A stretch of DNA of 64,000 nt, from assembly GCA_030407085.1 (NCBI GenBank), contig CM059586.1:36009501-36073500 (forward strand). The letters are read 5' to 3'. Below are positions 1-12,132 of the stretch, one piece after another. The notes beneath the pieces were generated by a model that ran no database searches, had not been told where the DNA came from, and saw only the letters and a list, made by a program, of their open reading frames with translations. Within the stretch, counting starts at the first letter, position 1, and each line of letters begins with the position of its first letter. This DNA comes from Trichopria drosophilae. Lineage: Eukaryota; Arthropoda; Insecta; Hymenoptera; Diapriidae. The translations under genes were made by a program, and so were the position numbers.

Positions 1-2
1 CT

Positions 3-998
3 CCAACATCCATCATCAACTATGCTGAAACTTGGCTTCCGGAAGAAAGAAATCTACCACAAGAAGAGGACTACAGGCTGTTTTTTTCTCCAGCTGTTCG
101 TGGGGGATCAAGAGGGAGATTTAGTGGGGGTCTTTTATCTATCTATCCATTGGCCGGGTATCCAGAACTGGTTGAAGTCTCCACTTATTGGATTTTTTGT
201 ATTATACATTCCCTACCACTATCTGTAATTCGAGGTTTTTTCTATTTCCCCCCCAACACTGATCTACAATCCCAGCTTCATAATCTTCAGCCAGTTTTGA
301 ATAACCTAACTGATAGATTTCCCAACTGCATTTTCATTTTAGGTGGTGACTTCGACTCCTGGAAGGGTGACCTGGATCTAGAATGCGTCACCCCCGAACT
401 TTTTAACGATACAGTGCTTGACCCTTTCAGGCGATCTCGCGATCACCGTCCCAACAGCCGTGGTAAAATTTTGTACAATTTTATGTTCGAAAATGATTTT
501 ATATTGTTAAACGGGCGCTCTCCCAGTGACAATCTAAGTCACTATACTTTTATAGGGAACAATGGCTGTAGTACGGTAGATTTAGTCTGGGTATCATGTA
601 GTCACCTTCATTTTATCACAGATTTTTATGTTAACCTTGATCCAAATGGCTCTGACCATCTCCCGGTGTCTCTGGTACTTTCCTTGTACTTTTCAAACCA
701 GCGGGTGCGACCCGCCCCCTGGCAGAGTTATATGAGAGGGCCAAGACTGTGCTGGTCCCGTAAGGGAGGTCTAGAACTAGAAAAACTTATGCTCAGTACT
801 TGTTTTGATTTGCCAGACCCCACCCAGCCTTTCTCCTCTTGTTCTTACCAATATTTTTGTACTGGCTTAAAAAATCTGGCTGAGCGGGCGGGCGTCTTGC
901 AGGCTGGAAGCGGTTCATCGGGGCTTGGGAGCGCGAGGAGTCGGCCAAGTGGACCGAAGTGGTTTGATTCCAGTTGTTTCAAGGCGCATAATCACTAA
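3..998 (+). CDS. LINE (non-LTR retrotransposon) apurinic-type endonuclease domain, partial
   Basis: The frame is open from the left window edge to a TAA at 996-998 (331 codons), so the true start lies outside. It reads as the endonuclease/exonuclease/phosphatase-like domain that nicks target DNA for target-primed reverse transcription. Visible motifs in order are AETWLPEE near residue 9, a GR(F)SGG block near residues 38-43, GGDFD near 114-118, NGR...YTF near 170-183, STVDLVWVS near 190-198 and GSDHLPV near 216-222. The usual GDFN asparagine is Asp here. A weak match to the linker after the domain (KWFDSSCFKAHNH) precedes the stop. No reverse transcriptase follows, so the copy is truncated just past the linker. 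The domain suits a Jockey, L2 or R1-type element, but the clade cannot be fixed. Codons are intact, so decay is recent or limited to truncation. Confidence 0.85.
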   Translation, partial: PTSIINYAETWLPEERNLPQEEDYRLFFSPAVRGGSRGRFSGGLLSIYPLAGYPELVEVSTYWIFCIIHSLPLSVIRGFFYFPPNTDLQSQLHNLQPVLNNLTDRFPNCIFILGGDFDSWKGDLDLECVTPELFNDTVLDPFRRSRDHRPNSRGKILYNFMFENDFILLNGRSPSDNLSHYTFIGNNGCSTVDLVWVSCSHLHFITDFYVNLDPNGSDHLPVSLVLSLYFSNQRVRPAPWQSYMRGPRLCWSRKGGLELEKLMLSTCFDLPDPTQPFSSCSYQYFCTGLKNLAERAGVLQAGSGSSGLGSARSRPSGPKWFDSSCFKAHNH

Positions 999-1970
999 TA
1001 GTTCCATACAACTTCTTGGTACGAATAATTATCAGGCATATTTTAAAATAAGTCACATGTAAAAGAGTATGTAATTCTAAAAATGATAAATGCGTTCAGA
1101 TAATAACATTAATTAAAATATTGATAAATTTTATTGCCTTTGACAGTCATCTTATCCTGGAAATGATTAAACATATTTTGATAGGCCTCCGTATTAAAAA
1201 TATAAATTGTATATTAAAACGTAAAAATTGTAAAATTCCTTGCCACTTTAGTTTTTCTTACAGTTTGAATAAATATTAGAAAGCCGACTCAAGAAAACAT
1301 GTCCCGAATCGAATTTAATGTTTCTCCAATACAAATACACGGCTCCTTAAAAAAATATTTGCAAAAGAGCGTCGTAGGGAACGTGTAGAGTGGAGTACAG
1401 GATTTTCTCGGATACATTGACAGGGACGCGTCCGGCAGACTTCGGAATCGTCGAGCAACAAAAAGTAAAGCCAGAGGCGCGGGGCAAAAGGAATACGGCC
1501 GCGAGCGAAGTGTTCGAACATATCGACTTTTGAAAAATTCCCTTTCGCAAAACCACGCGCGAGTCCCCGCACTGTTGAGCTTTTCTACGTGAACTCCCTT
1601 TATCCACTGGAAATCCGTAGCGGATATTCATATTTCATGAGCTTTTGTCTCGTTGTTTCTTATGTAAGGACGTCGCGTCTCGGATTTCACTGGCGTCGGA
1701 TCTTTTGATCGTTTATGAAAATGTAAACTATCAAATTTCTGTCTCTAGCCACATTTTCTCCACAATGTTTCACAGAGAAATGTAATGAGCGCGTCGTTTG
1801 CGAAAATTGCGAATATGTTCATTACGTCGTTGCTAGTTATTATTTTATTCATTTCTCAGTGTATTTTCAAATACATTAGACAAATAACTCAGAAATGAAT
1901 ATTGCTTTACGCATTGAAAAGTGATGATTCGATAGAAAAATTATCGTAACTATAATGGTCTTCTACCCTG
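999..1970. other. No gene seen; AT-rich DNA with one GC-richer islet
   Basis: The stretch after the LINE fragment is AT-rich except for about 1315-1640, which is visibly GC-richer. Two overlapping minus-strand frames of 85 and 94 codons occupy that islet but carry no recognisable motif. It could be an old exon, a regulatory segment or unique intron sequence. Confidence 0.4.
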
Positions 1971-3161
1971 CATTGAGAAAAGTGTCTTTTACCGGGTATT
2001 GGAATTCTAATACCCTGTAAAAGCCAGTCTTTTACATAAGGGATAAAAATATTTCTTTTACAGGTTAAAAGAAAAAGATTTTTGAAACATCTCATAGTCG
2101 GTATAAATATATCTTTTAACAGTTAAAAGACACATATTTTTACCAGTATAAACGCGGTAATTCTTGGATATAAGAAAAATGATTACCTGCTATAATTCAG
2201 TTAATGAACCAGTTTAGAAAAAATATTATCGTATGTATCGGCTTCGTAGCTCATGCGGTAACGTACTAGACTACGAACTCGTAGGTCTTGAGTTCTATTC
2301 CCGTCCGGTGACATTTTTTCGATTTCGTTTCCAAGCAGCAGCTCGCCGTAGGTAAAACGAACACATTGTTTACGTTTCGAAAATATTGTTTGTCCGGCGG
2401 AAATCGTGACCACTACTGAACTTTAATATACAGTCGGCAACATGCTTTACAAATGTATAAGGCTTCCATCAAGGAAGACGACCTGCAGATCTAACAAAAC
2501 TTGAGAATAATATTGTGTAAACATTTGTGTAAAAAGGCAATTTCGCTTCTTAAAATAATAAAAGAAAAAAAATAAACCGGTTTCTAACCTATAAACACCT
2601 GATTCATAACATCAGTCAACATCTGGTAACATTTCATAATTGTTGTAAAACTATTAAAATTATTTCGGTAGATACGGTCTATTCACCTGTGTACATTCAT
2701 TTTCAGAACTTAAATTTGGATCAAAATATCTACAATTTTTAATTTACACTTTATGTTCAATAAATTATGCTGGTAATGAAAAATAACGTGATTTTCGAAA
2801 ATTCTGATGATGTGTATCAAAAGAAGACATTGTAATGGTGAATTTTTTGTACATAAAAGTTTGTATTGATTCCCGAAACTTTATATATTACATAATATTC
2901 TTTAATATTATAACCTATAAAACCCTAGTATTTTTAAAATGCTAAAATACGTATTCTTTTAGACATAATAAAATATTCTTTTGAAACATGAGAATTTAAT
3001 AGAATCTCTTTTACACGATAATAAGTAAATGCTAAAAGACGAAGATTCTTATGGATAACATATGGGATTTCAGTAATTACAATATTTATTTTACGGAGTG
3101 TAAAAAATCGCTTTAAAAGACACGGAATTATTGTAACTGATAAAATACACTTTTCTCAGTG
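1971..3161. mobile_element. CACTGAGAAAAGTGT-family MITE with a nested SINE
   Basis: The left end (cattgagaaaagtgtctttt at 1971) is the inverted complement of the right end (aaaatacacttttctcagtg, ending 3161). The interior aligns by eye with the 417-bp copy at 30112-30528 in opposite orientation, sharing the words gtcttttagcattt and ttattatgtctaaaagaa. The flanking TA is changed to TG on both sides. TA insertion suggests Tc1/mariner-type mobilisation, an inference from family habit. The copy is longer than its relative partly because a SINE sits inside it. Confidence 0.7.
2237..2576 (+). mobile_element. tRNA-derived SINE, copy 1
   Basis: The head reads atcggcttcgtagctcatgc, then a CTACGAACTCGTAG stem-loop, then gagttctattccc as a decayed B box. 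It is followed by a body shared with the 43321 copy (cgatttcgttt, tacgtttcgaaaatattgtt, ggcaatttcgct) and an A-rich tail ending near 2576. The internal promoter boxes suggest RNA polymerase III origin; mobilisation would need a partner LINE. It lies inside the MITE at 1971-3161, so it inserted later than that element. Confidence 0.8.
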
Positions 3162-3697
3162 TGGTCTTTATAGATTATCTTTTTCACGTACATGTTGCGT
3201 ATTTTGTCATCTTTATTCAGGTTCAATATTCAATGTATTTTAACTATTAAACAATATTTTTAAGACATCGTTACAATACGTTATTTATATCTCTTAAAAT
3301 ATTGAACATGATGGGAAGTCGGGATTCTCGATAGATAAACCGAAGACATTTAGGAACAGCCATATTAACAAATATTTCAATTTACGTGTCTTCACAGGGA
3401 ATAGTCCAGAAATCCGGAATAGCAAATAGAAGAATGTCGATTTTTTATATAGCTTTTTTATATCCCTCTCAGGGACCACCTTTTCTGCTAGATAATTTCA
3501 TTTATAATAATTAAATTTTAAAATATTGGTTGTTTGAGCTAAGGTACTCGACTACAACATTATATCACTAATATTCAATTTTTTGTAAAAATGTTATAAA
3601 TGAACAAACCCTTAAAAATTTAGTTTTTATGAAAAAAAGCGTTTACCAGCTTATTTCAGATTCGATTTTCATGGCTATTTTTACTGGGGGATTTTTA

Positions 3698-3765
3698 TGG
3701 TCGCTGATGACGAATCCGGGGTCAGATTTTCAAAATTCAAAATGCCGAATTCAAAATGGCAGTAC
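3698..3765 (-). repeat. ~110-bp module, reverse copy
   Basis: The segment contains ggtcgctgatgacgaatcc followed by cagattttcaaaattcaaaa and tgccga. This is the reverse complement of the recurring module core. It is preceded by gggggatttttat, matching the sequence before other reverse copies. Confidence 0.6.
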
Positions 3766-4159
3766 AAGAGTTCTAAAAATAATATGTATTTATGCCTGGA
3801 AACGTTTATTCGGAGATTTCTGGGGCCCCAAAATACGTATATGTAATACATTGTGAATTTTGAAAACTCTGAGATGGCAGATTCAACATTTGCTAAAACT
3901 ATTTTTGAAGATTTTTGAGATTAAGAAATACTAAAATTAGGATGAAAAATTGTACAATAGATTTTGTCGACTTTGACAGCTTACCCCTGGCATAACCCAA
4001 AGCATTTTTGTTGTTTTCGCAATATTTTTCATTTTTATGCTCCTTTTGTTTTTAATTATTGGCCATAAAATTGTATGGCCTCGTAACGATTGTGCAGCTT
4101 CGAACAGGCTTCAGAGGTCCTTGGACGTCGAATCTTTACTGACCCTAAATTCTAATCTT

Positions 4160-4450
4160 GGATCCGACATTTTGAATATTGGAAATCCGACGTCAGATTT
4201 GTAATCAGTGACTCCAAAAATCCTCTCGAGTTCACATTTTTATCTCGATCAATTTGGTCGCCAACTTGGACTCACCATTTTGAATATTCAACATTTGGGA
4301 CCATAGTGATCCCGACAACTACCGTGTACCCAATTTTATCTCGATCAAATCACTTTCTTCTAATTTGGTCCGCCATGTTGGGTCCGACATTTTGAATTTT
4401 GAAAATCTGGGATCATATTCGCAATCCGCGATCCTGAAAACCCCCGAGAT
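4160..4450 (+). repeat. Three tandem monomers of the ~110-bp module, diverged
   Basis: The core gacattttgaat or ccattttgaat recurs at about 4168, 4276 and 4388, giving spacings near 108 and 112 bp. Each unit is followed by a variant of tcagatttgtaatcagtgac or tcgcaatccgcgatcctgaa, and the last unit also carries aaaacccccgaga. The monomers differ from one another, so the array is old. Confidence 0.65.
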
Positions 4451-5639
4451 ATAAATTCCAACCGTTTTCCATGTAAAGATAAATGTGTGCTTTAAAGAGT
4501 TAAATTTATGTAATATTTCCATGTGCAATAATGGAGATAGTCTGCAAGTCATTTTATGGACTAGTGCAGTTGTCAACATTAATCCCAGCACATTTAAATA
4601 TTGGCCTATTCCATACTTAACATTACAATTTCATGTTAAGCGTTATAACTCGCTAATAATCTGTTTCAATAATATATTTTCTATTTTCTATTTTCTATTT
4701 TAATGTATTCTTTAATTGCAGACTGTAATATTTATTTAGTTTTTCCTTCTTTTTTTTAAATGTAATATTTCAACAATGATGTTCGAAGGCTGAATCTAAA
4801 AAAAATATTTGTTCGTTTCTGATTATTGACAGATTTATTTATGTTTCAGTGCGCGGAATGTTTCAGCTAGGTTAGGTTAATTGTTTTATTTTAACATACT
4901 CCGTTTTTTGTTATAAAATGAAACGATCACGGGATGAAATGATATCGACAAAACTTGTATGATGAACTGTCACTTTGTTAATTTTTGTGATGAACATTCC
5001 ATAAGGTTTTATAAGAATACAATGAAACAACAATTTTCTAGCAATGTTCAACCTCCTTCATTATGGTTCGCATGTACAAAAACACATTTCCGAAATATCG
5101 GATATCGTTTTTCATTCTTTTTAGTAGGCACGTGCCAAAACATCGAAAGAGAACAATCAGACAAGGACAGACTAGGCCTTAGAAATTTGATAAGGCTTGC
5201 TACCCCTTTGGAAACTGTACTCCATCTACAGCGTTCGTTTCGTACAACCTCATACTTACCATACATCAAATGTAATTGCTAATCAATGTCTCAACGAGCG
5301 AAGCAGATGAATGGTTGGATAAATTCGATACTTTCTAAATATTACGAGTAACATTTTTCTATAAATTTGGTAAAATTCTGAACTCAATAATATGGGCAAA
5401 TCTGTAAGAACATTATGATAATTCGCTACATACAGTGACTGCAAAAAGTAGAGGAATGGTCAAATATTAAAAAAATAATCCGGGAACACGTGAAATGATT
5501 TTTCAATAATTTTATTTTTGTAATGGGGGATGTGTTTTCATTAACGGATTCGGAATTTTCAAGAGCAACGGGAATTTTTAAGTTTACATTGCTCTTGCAT
5601 TCATAGAAATTCTAAAGCTAAGGAATATGTCGTTTATTT

Positions 5640-6312
5640 TTTTGCAAGAAATAAGATTTTTAAAATTTTTTTTTCGAAAAATACGTTTTTACCGAAAGGA
5701 ATGTGTATCTATAAATGCCTAAAGCTTGTACTCTCGTATCCACAAGGTGTAAACTTGAAATTCCCGAAACATACTTTTTAAAATTTCAAGATGACGAACC
5801 AAGAATGGAGGACAGAAGAATTTTTTGGTTGTACACAAACATAACATAGTATCTAAATTTTGTTAAAAATCGTGAATTTTCATGATACTTAGTATCCTGC
5901 GTGGCTAGTAGTGAAAATTGGATCCGCCATTTCGAATTTCCAAAATCTGACTTCAGATTCGTATTCAGCGACCTCAAAACCCGCCGAGTAAAACGTTTCA
6001 AATATATTTCGTTTGATTTTAAAAATTCCTTCCGTCATGTTGAAGCTGCCATTTGGAATTTCCAAAACCTGACTTCACATTCGTATCCAATGACCTCAAT
6101 AACTGCTAGAAGCAAGTGTCATGAAAATTGATGATTTTTAAAGAATTCAGTCACCCCCATTCTTGGACTGTCATCTTGAAATTTTAAAAAGTATGTCTCA
6201 GGAATTCCAAGTTTAGTTGTGGGCTTGACATTTTAAACTTTTAGGCATTCTATCTGAAAACACATATTTTTAGAAAACAAAGTTTAAGAAATCTCATTTT
6301 TTCCATAAAAAT
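5640..6312. mobile_element. Foldback element A with module array in its core
   Basis: The arms at about 5650-5815 and 6155-6312 are inverted copies. Both contain catactttttaaaatttcaa and the adjoining agatga, in opposite orientation, plus caagaatgg at the inner edge. Between them lie two forward monomers of the ~122-bp module. Terminal duplications could not be defined because the outer arm ends are diverged. Confidence 0.65.
5921..6108 (+). repeat. Two tandem ~122-bp module monomers
   Basis: The core gccatttcgaatttccaaaa recurs as gccatttggaatttccaaaa about 122 bp later. Both are followed by tgacttcagattcgtattca or tgacttcacattcgtatcca. The linker reads ccgagtaaaacgtttcaaat. This is the cleanest monomer pair in the window and sets the unit length. 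Confidence 0.75.
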
Positions 6313-6683
6313 GACCGCATCTTTTGGGATTTCCATTTTTTTGCATTTTTTACTTCCGCATTTGAAGGAGCGAGCTTCATACCATAAGAAATAGTTCTAC
6401 CTAATTTGTTTGCTTACCTAATCATAAAGAAATACTGCGCTGAAAGTTGTATTCAAAATGTATCTCCCCGCCCTTAACCCTTTTCATGCCAAACAGCCAT
6501 AATTTTGTCATGTTTTTCAAGTGAATATTTATCTGTGTAATGATAAACTAACAAATTTCAAAACCATATTTTTTTATGTAATTTTGTCCGTACTTTTCAA
6601 ATCTGCTATTAGTTTTGTTCTATGACGTTTGATTTTTTAAAAATGGTGACTAATTTACCAAAAAACGTTATTATTTTTATTTT

Positions 6684-7266
6684 TTTATTTGTTTAAAACA
6701 GTGGCTAATAATGTTCTAGTTGTCAGATCGGTACAAGCGTCTTGATCCTGGGGAATAATAACAAGAACGGAAATTGAAGGGACGCAGAATGTCAAAATTT
6801 AAAATGGCCGTTCCAATATACAGACTATATATATTTAGCTTATACACACATTTTTTGCGTTTTTTTTTCATTTTATTTTATGTTTTTAGCCCATGACATT
6901 TACTTTTTCAATAGATTTCTTACATATATCTCAGTTTGATATCGATTATGAAAGAAAATAGAATATTTTCCACTATTTTTAATTCCATATTATCTTGCAT
7001 TGTTATTTTCTTGCATAATCGATATCAAACTGAGATATATATAAGAAATCTATTGAAAATGTAAATGTCATGGACTAAAAACATAAAATAAAATGAAAAA
7101 ACGGAAAAAATGCGTGTATAAGCCGCCATATTGGAACGGCCATTTTGAATTTTGGCATTCTGCGTCGCTTAAATTTTAGTTATGGTGATTATGCCACAGG
7201 ATCTAGACACTTGTACCGATCCGACAACTGGAACATTATCCGCCAGAAAGTTAAACAAATAAACAA
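6684..7266. mobile_element. Foldback element B with ~265-275-bp arms
   Basis: The left arm (about 6684-6960) and right arm (about 7004-7266) are inverted copies. Shared words include cagatcggtacaag or cttgtaccgatccg, acgcagaatg or cattctgcgtc, and atctcagtttgatatcgatt or its complement. The loop is only about 43 bp. A transcript would form one long hairpin. No coding sequence is visible. Confidence 0.8.
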
Positions 7267-8257
7267 AACATTAATGAAAAATCTTGGGGTTAACATTAAT
7301 GTTAACTGCACAAATTTTGGGGTTAACATTAATGAAAAATCAACAAATTGTCAACATATTTGAATATGTTCATTTTGAAGGTTTGTTATTAGTTGTCGCA
7401 AATTGAGATTTGCGGTTAACTAATCAGTCCAAGCCATGCGACTATCGCTGCAATTTAAGTTACAGTTTCGGAATTTTAAGTGACATAAACTTCAAAGAAA
7501 CAGAAAAATGCGGAAAAGGTAAAATAGAAAAATCACTTCTATGGCCTATTCTGCCGCATCCTTCAGCTTTCGACAGACACATCTAGTACGCAATGTCCAG
7601 TTAGGTATATTGTTAGAAACGTGTTTCTGGACCCTAGTAAACTCTGTTCCATGAAATATACGACTTCAATCAAGTTCGATTTTGGATGCGTACAACTCTC
7701 GATATATCGTTCGTGTACATAACACCGAGCTTGCGGTATCGAGGCCTTCTTTTCGTGCTACGCTGCACGTTGCAGTTTATTGAAAATGCATGGTCGCAGC
7801 TTGTTTAAACGGTAAATACTGCGAAGCGGGACCGGCCTACCTTAAGCCCGGCTCGTATCGTTTTGTACGAGGGGAATTTCTCATATGTATTTGCGCTTTA
7901 CGCCCTAAACGAAAGCTGCATTGCGTGCCATTGCCGCCACTACTTGCGGTAAAATTCAACGATTAGTCGCGGGATTACTTTTTAATAATACAGATAGTGC
8001 CCACGAATGAATTGCCGACAGCAAAGGAATGCGCCAAAAGCTTTCTTTGAAAAAATAAAAATCGTTTGTAGGCACTTAAAAAAAAATTGTTTTCAATGCT
8101 ATCGATTTTATCCTTATGTTGAGAAATAACTTTAGGCAACCAATGTCTGCCATCTTGGATCAGCAATGTTGAATTTCAAAATTTTTAGTATAACAATTCA
8201 AAAAAGTTGTACAAAATTTTGTACACATCTTTGATAATTTTCTTAACCGCTTAATTT
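7267..8257. other. No gene seen; GC-richer unique islet at about 7540-7970
   Basis: Sequence around 7540-7970 is distinctly richer in G and C than its surroundings and contains no repeat found elsewhere in the window. No convincing reading frame or splice pair was found. A short direct repeat (ggggttaacattaatg) occurs near 7285-7335. The islet is a candidate conserved noncoding segment, by composition only. Confidence 0.35.
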
Positions 8258-9135
8258 TAAAATTTGAAGCAATATTTTCTTGGGTGTTAACGGTCCTCGA
8301 ACTTGAAGTAAATTTTTTCAACCGAAAAAGGTGAAAAAAACAACTATTTACGTTTCGGTCATTTTATATAAGTCCTATTCAGAAATTTATTTCTAAATAA
8401 CATATAACTTGGTTAATGTACAATTTCAGTAAAAAAATATATGTACGAATTAAATTTTTACAAACTTACAATAAAATAGTAAGAACAACATATTAACGAA
8501 TTTTGGGAAGTGTAAAGTTTAAAAATCAATTGTTAAAAATTGCAATATCAAGGAGTGAATCTGTAGATAAAAAGAAAGAAAAAATTATTATAAACTCAAA
8601 AATTTTGTTAAAATAAAAAAATTCAAACGTACCCGCCCAACCAACCATAACATTTTTTTTTTATGATATATTATAATTTAGTCTTGAAGATTTTAAAAGA
8701 CAATTTTATTGGAAATATGTCAAACACATAAGCATTATACCGTTTTTAAAACCGAAATATATGCTATACTTTAACTAGATCCGAAAAATTATGAAGAATT
8801 TAAAATGTAAAAATTAAAACCATTAATAATTTTGTTAAATAACTGTATATGTATAAGTACTAAAGTAAATGCTTATGTACAATTATACACGGCTTGGATA
8901 ACTGACATATATAATTATTTTAGTTAAAAAAATATAATTATTTTTGTAAAAACTTACTTAGTAATTCACTCCTATTTTACACTATGTCACGTTTTAGTTA
9001 AAAATAAGCTTAATGTAAAGATATAAAATTGTTAAACATATTTTTTTCCAAAATTGTTACTTTACAATATTTAACCGCCCCGATTTGAACAGATCAACCG
9101 TTAACACCCAAGTAAATATTGCTTCAAATTTTCAA
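8258..9135. mobile_element. Inverted-repeat element C
   Basis: The word ttgaagcaatattttcttgg with following gtgttaacgg at the left matches the complement of ccgttaacacccaagtaaat with following attgcttcaa at the right. The arms are only about 40-60 bp and the 800-bp interior is AT-rich with no coding content. A module copy abuts the right end and a partial one lies left of the left end (near 8150-8180). Exact termini are uncertain. Confidence 0.5.
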
Positions 9136-9185
9136 ATTTCCAAATTTTGACTTCGGATTTGCGATCAGCAAACTCGAAAACATCT
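9127..9185 (+). repeat. ~110-bp module, partial forward copy
   Basis: It reads caaatttccaaattttgact, then tcggatttgcgatcagcaaa and ctcgaaaa. The order matches the module core and its cagcgacctc end, with substitutions. Confidence 0.55.
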
Positions 9186-9335
9186 TATAAGATAGAAGAA
9201 ACACGAACAATTATATCATTACATTATTACATTTTCGAACGGTCGAATAATAAATTCATAATATATGTATGTTTTGTATTTATTTTAGAAACCAAAAAGA
9301 TTGACATATAAAAAACATTTGCGCAAACCTTAGTA

Positions 9336-9577
9336 CAATGGAGTCCAGGTATAATTGCGTCTCGCTATATTTACGTCCCAGTATATTTACCTGCCTCCGT
9401 CTCGTCATATTTACCTGTCGCTCTCTTTTTCCCCCATCTTGCGGGCTGGGACCTGAGCAAGGGATAAACGCGACTGATGAGAGTGGGAGAAGCGGCGCAC
9501 CTCTTCTTATGATAATTATAACGAGACCGGAGAGAAAGGCGAGGTACCCATCGGTTAAATATACCGGGACTCTTCTG
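9336..9577. mobile_element. 242-bp TA-flanked MITE, GAGTCCxGGTATA family
   Basis: The left end caatggagtccaggtata and the complement of the right end (cagaagagtcccggtata) agree at most positions over 18 bp, and both are bordered by TA. The interior is GC-richer than the neighbourhood. The CA-starting end with GAGTCC resembles Tigger/pogo-type ends, a family-level guess. No transposase is encoded. Confidence 0.65.
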
Positions 9578-12132
9578 TATGCAAAATTCTAAATGTCTTC
9601 GATATGAGGTGCTCGAAATGAGGTGCGAAAATTAATTGAAAATGTTAAATTTTAGTCCTGAAAAATTGTACAATTTTCGCATCACGTTAACTACAAATAA
9701 ATCAATTGCGTTGGTTAAATTTCTACCTACTTTTCGAACTTGTACGGTTCTTACGCCTGTAACTTCTGATTTCATCCTTATAAATACAACTTTTCTTCAT
9801 GGAAATAGCCTAAAGGCATGGACGCTCGCTTATGCATGAGCAGAGTAGCTTATTAAGATTTCTGTTAGTCATATTTCAATGGATTCTACCTTTTTATCAC
9901 ATTTTTCATCATTTTTTTCCCGTAATAAAAAAAATTATCAAAATGGGTCGTTTCCGTTTCGGACTTAAGTAGCAGATATCTTTGAATTGAAAAGATATAT
10001 TGCAAACCTACTTATCCACGGTGTAATCGATCAAGTGTACGCTCCTCATCGGGATTCCTATTTACGCGAATCCCTTTTAAATGCATTTTCTTTACCTATC
10101 TTCGACGTTGGGTGTGGTCGTTCCACAAACTGTTAATTTTTTTTTCTTGCATTAATAAAACATTATTTTAACATAATTTGCAATTATTAAGAAACATAAT
10201 TATTTGCCGCATGGATTAGACCGTCATGGAATAGCTGTGCAATATATATTTTACTTGTTATCGTTTCAAATGTCATAATATATCCATCGTTACTAATTAT
10301 CAAAACAACCATTGTAAATTTCTTAATGGGGGAAGTAATACGTGATAGTTGTGAAACTCGTTATAATAAGAAAAGACCTAAGAAAATTTGTTATTATAGT
10401 TTTTTATGAAAGTTGATTCAAGACGTTGCTGAAATACCAGTCAATTATAGGTCAATATACAATTTAAAAATGAAAAAAAAATACTAGAACGTATATAAAA
10501 TCAACTACAGGATGTAGTGGCAAAATAGTTTCAGTTTTAACCTGTTAAAATAAGATCCTAAGTTGAAATATCGACGGACATTGTTAAACATTTATATTTC
10601 TGAACACATATTATATTCACAAGCATACCTCGGACAATCCTAAGGAATTATTCTATCCATGATGGAATCCCATCATGTATAAATCCATGAATTGTTATTC
10701 CCATTGTTTTGCAGAACTATAGATTTTATTTTAATCGATTATTTTTACTACGTGAAGAGAAATGTCTTCTAAGAATATACCATACTGGAGGGCAAAGAAC
10801 ATTGTATTACCATTGAATGTAACGTTAGTAAAAACTATAATCTATTACAATACATTTTAGTTTGTAAATATAATAAAAAAGTAACATATTGTTATATTTG
10901 TAGTCCTACTTAACACCGTAGCACGTGCTCTAACAAAACAAAAGGTTACATGATCAAAAGGATTATTCCATCTGCGATATGGATTTTTTATTTCTATTTG
11001 CGGCAAGAGAATTGAAGAGGGATATTTTAAAAGTGCAGATACGTTGCCTTTTCAATCGTTAAATATGTACATATTTTTTCTGCCATTCGTCTTTTGTACT
11101 TTTACAACGCGTTTAGAGCACGAGTAATTTCTAGTAATAATAACTGCATCTAATAATCATTTCAGCAGTTTTAAGAGTATATCAATATAATTGTGTTACT
11201 GGATAAAACAATACATTTCTCTGCGAGTAAGATATTCTTTTCAAGATATTTAAGTGCCGATTCTTTATTTCAACGTTATTTATATAAAGAAATGAAAATG
11301 TATGATACTTTAGGATAAGAATTGAACCTGGAATCTGCGAGTTGGACACCCGTCGTAATTCTACTTCCTGTATACTATGTGATCATGCAAATTATATATC
11401 TTGCATGGAAGAAATATTTTCACTATTTGAGCAAATGTATATTCACTGAAAAGAGATTCCGTAAACCTGATTTGCTAAGCGCACCATTAGCTATAACAGC
11501 TAATGTAAATGCTAATACAATAGCAGCGAAAACTTCTCTACCTGTAAAATTTATACTTGAACTTTATAGGACTTACAGTGGACCAATATGAGAAAAATAG
11601 TGAACAATAATACAACATCACTGTTGTCATCTCAACAAATCTGTTAATATATCTTATTTCATCCTAGTTTAGGTTTTTGAAATAACTAATCACCATATTC
11701 TTTTAATATTATCGCCAATAACTCCGTGTGATTTCTTCACGTCTTTTCCCAAGTATTTTTGTCCTTTGACAAACTATGTCGTAGGAATAGGACTGACCAT
11801 TTTCTGACAGGGATGAGAACAGAAGAAGAGTTTTCTCATTAATTAATGGATGATCGTAATTAAGACGCCCCGACTATTGCGCGTTTGGCGGAGGGTTTGC
11901 GATTACGAGCTTTGCTCACTCCTCTCCTCGATAACTGACAGACTCCGAACTGAACACGGACCAAGCGACTCGTTTCTCATCTTTCTCGTTTTAACACGAA
12001 AGCGCACTCGAGGCCTGACCCTCCAGTGTGGTTACGTCGGAGTAGCGTAACTTGAGAAGGAAGATAAAATCAATTCCACCGATAATGGACATGTTCTACT
12101 GATTTTCCACGATTAGAAATGATTAATTTCGG
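9578..12132. other. No gene seen; AT-rich DNA
   Basis: Long AT-rich stretch without a recognised repeat. A short palindrome (catgatggaatcccatcatg) lies near 10660. On the minus strand 11440-11560 reads a hydrophobic run (VFAAIVLAFTLAVIANG) behind a possible acceptor (aaattttacag), but nothing else supports a gene. About 11860-12050 is GC-richer with no motif. Confidence 0.4.

Larger units (their letters stand above)
3162..5639. other. No gene seen; AT-rich DNA holding loose copies of the ~110-bp module
   Basis: No frame here has recognisable motifs. Module copies lie at about 3698-3765 (reverse) and 4160-4450 (forward). A short run of tattttctattttctatttt occurs near 4676-4700. A 107-codon frame at 4959-5282 has no family resemblance and is likely chance. 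Confidence 0.5.

Noticed and set aside
4868..4882. Telomeric repeat (taggttaggtta)
   Set aside because: Only two or three units in an internal AT-rich context; too short to mean an interstitial telomere.
6475..7290. A TTAACCC element enclosing foldback B (ttaacccttttcatgcc to cttggggttaa)
   Set aside because: The two putative ends do not match beyond the first few bases.
11322..11591. 89-codon plus frame and an antisense hydrophobic frame resembling a small secreted peptide
   Set aside because: Signal-like composition on the antisense strand is not enough; no start codon or partner exon was found.
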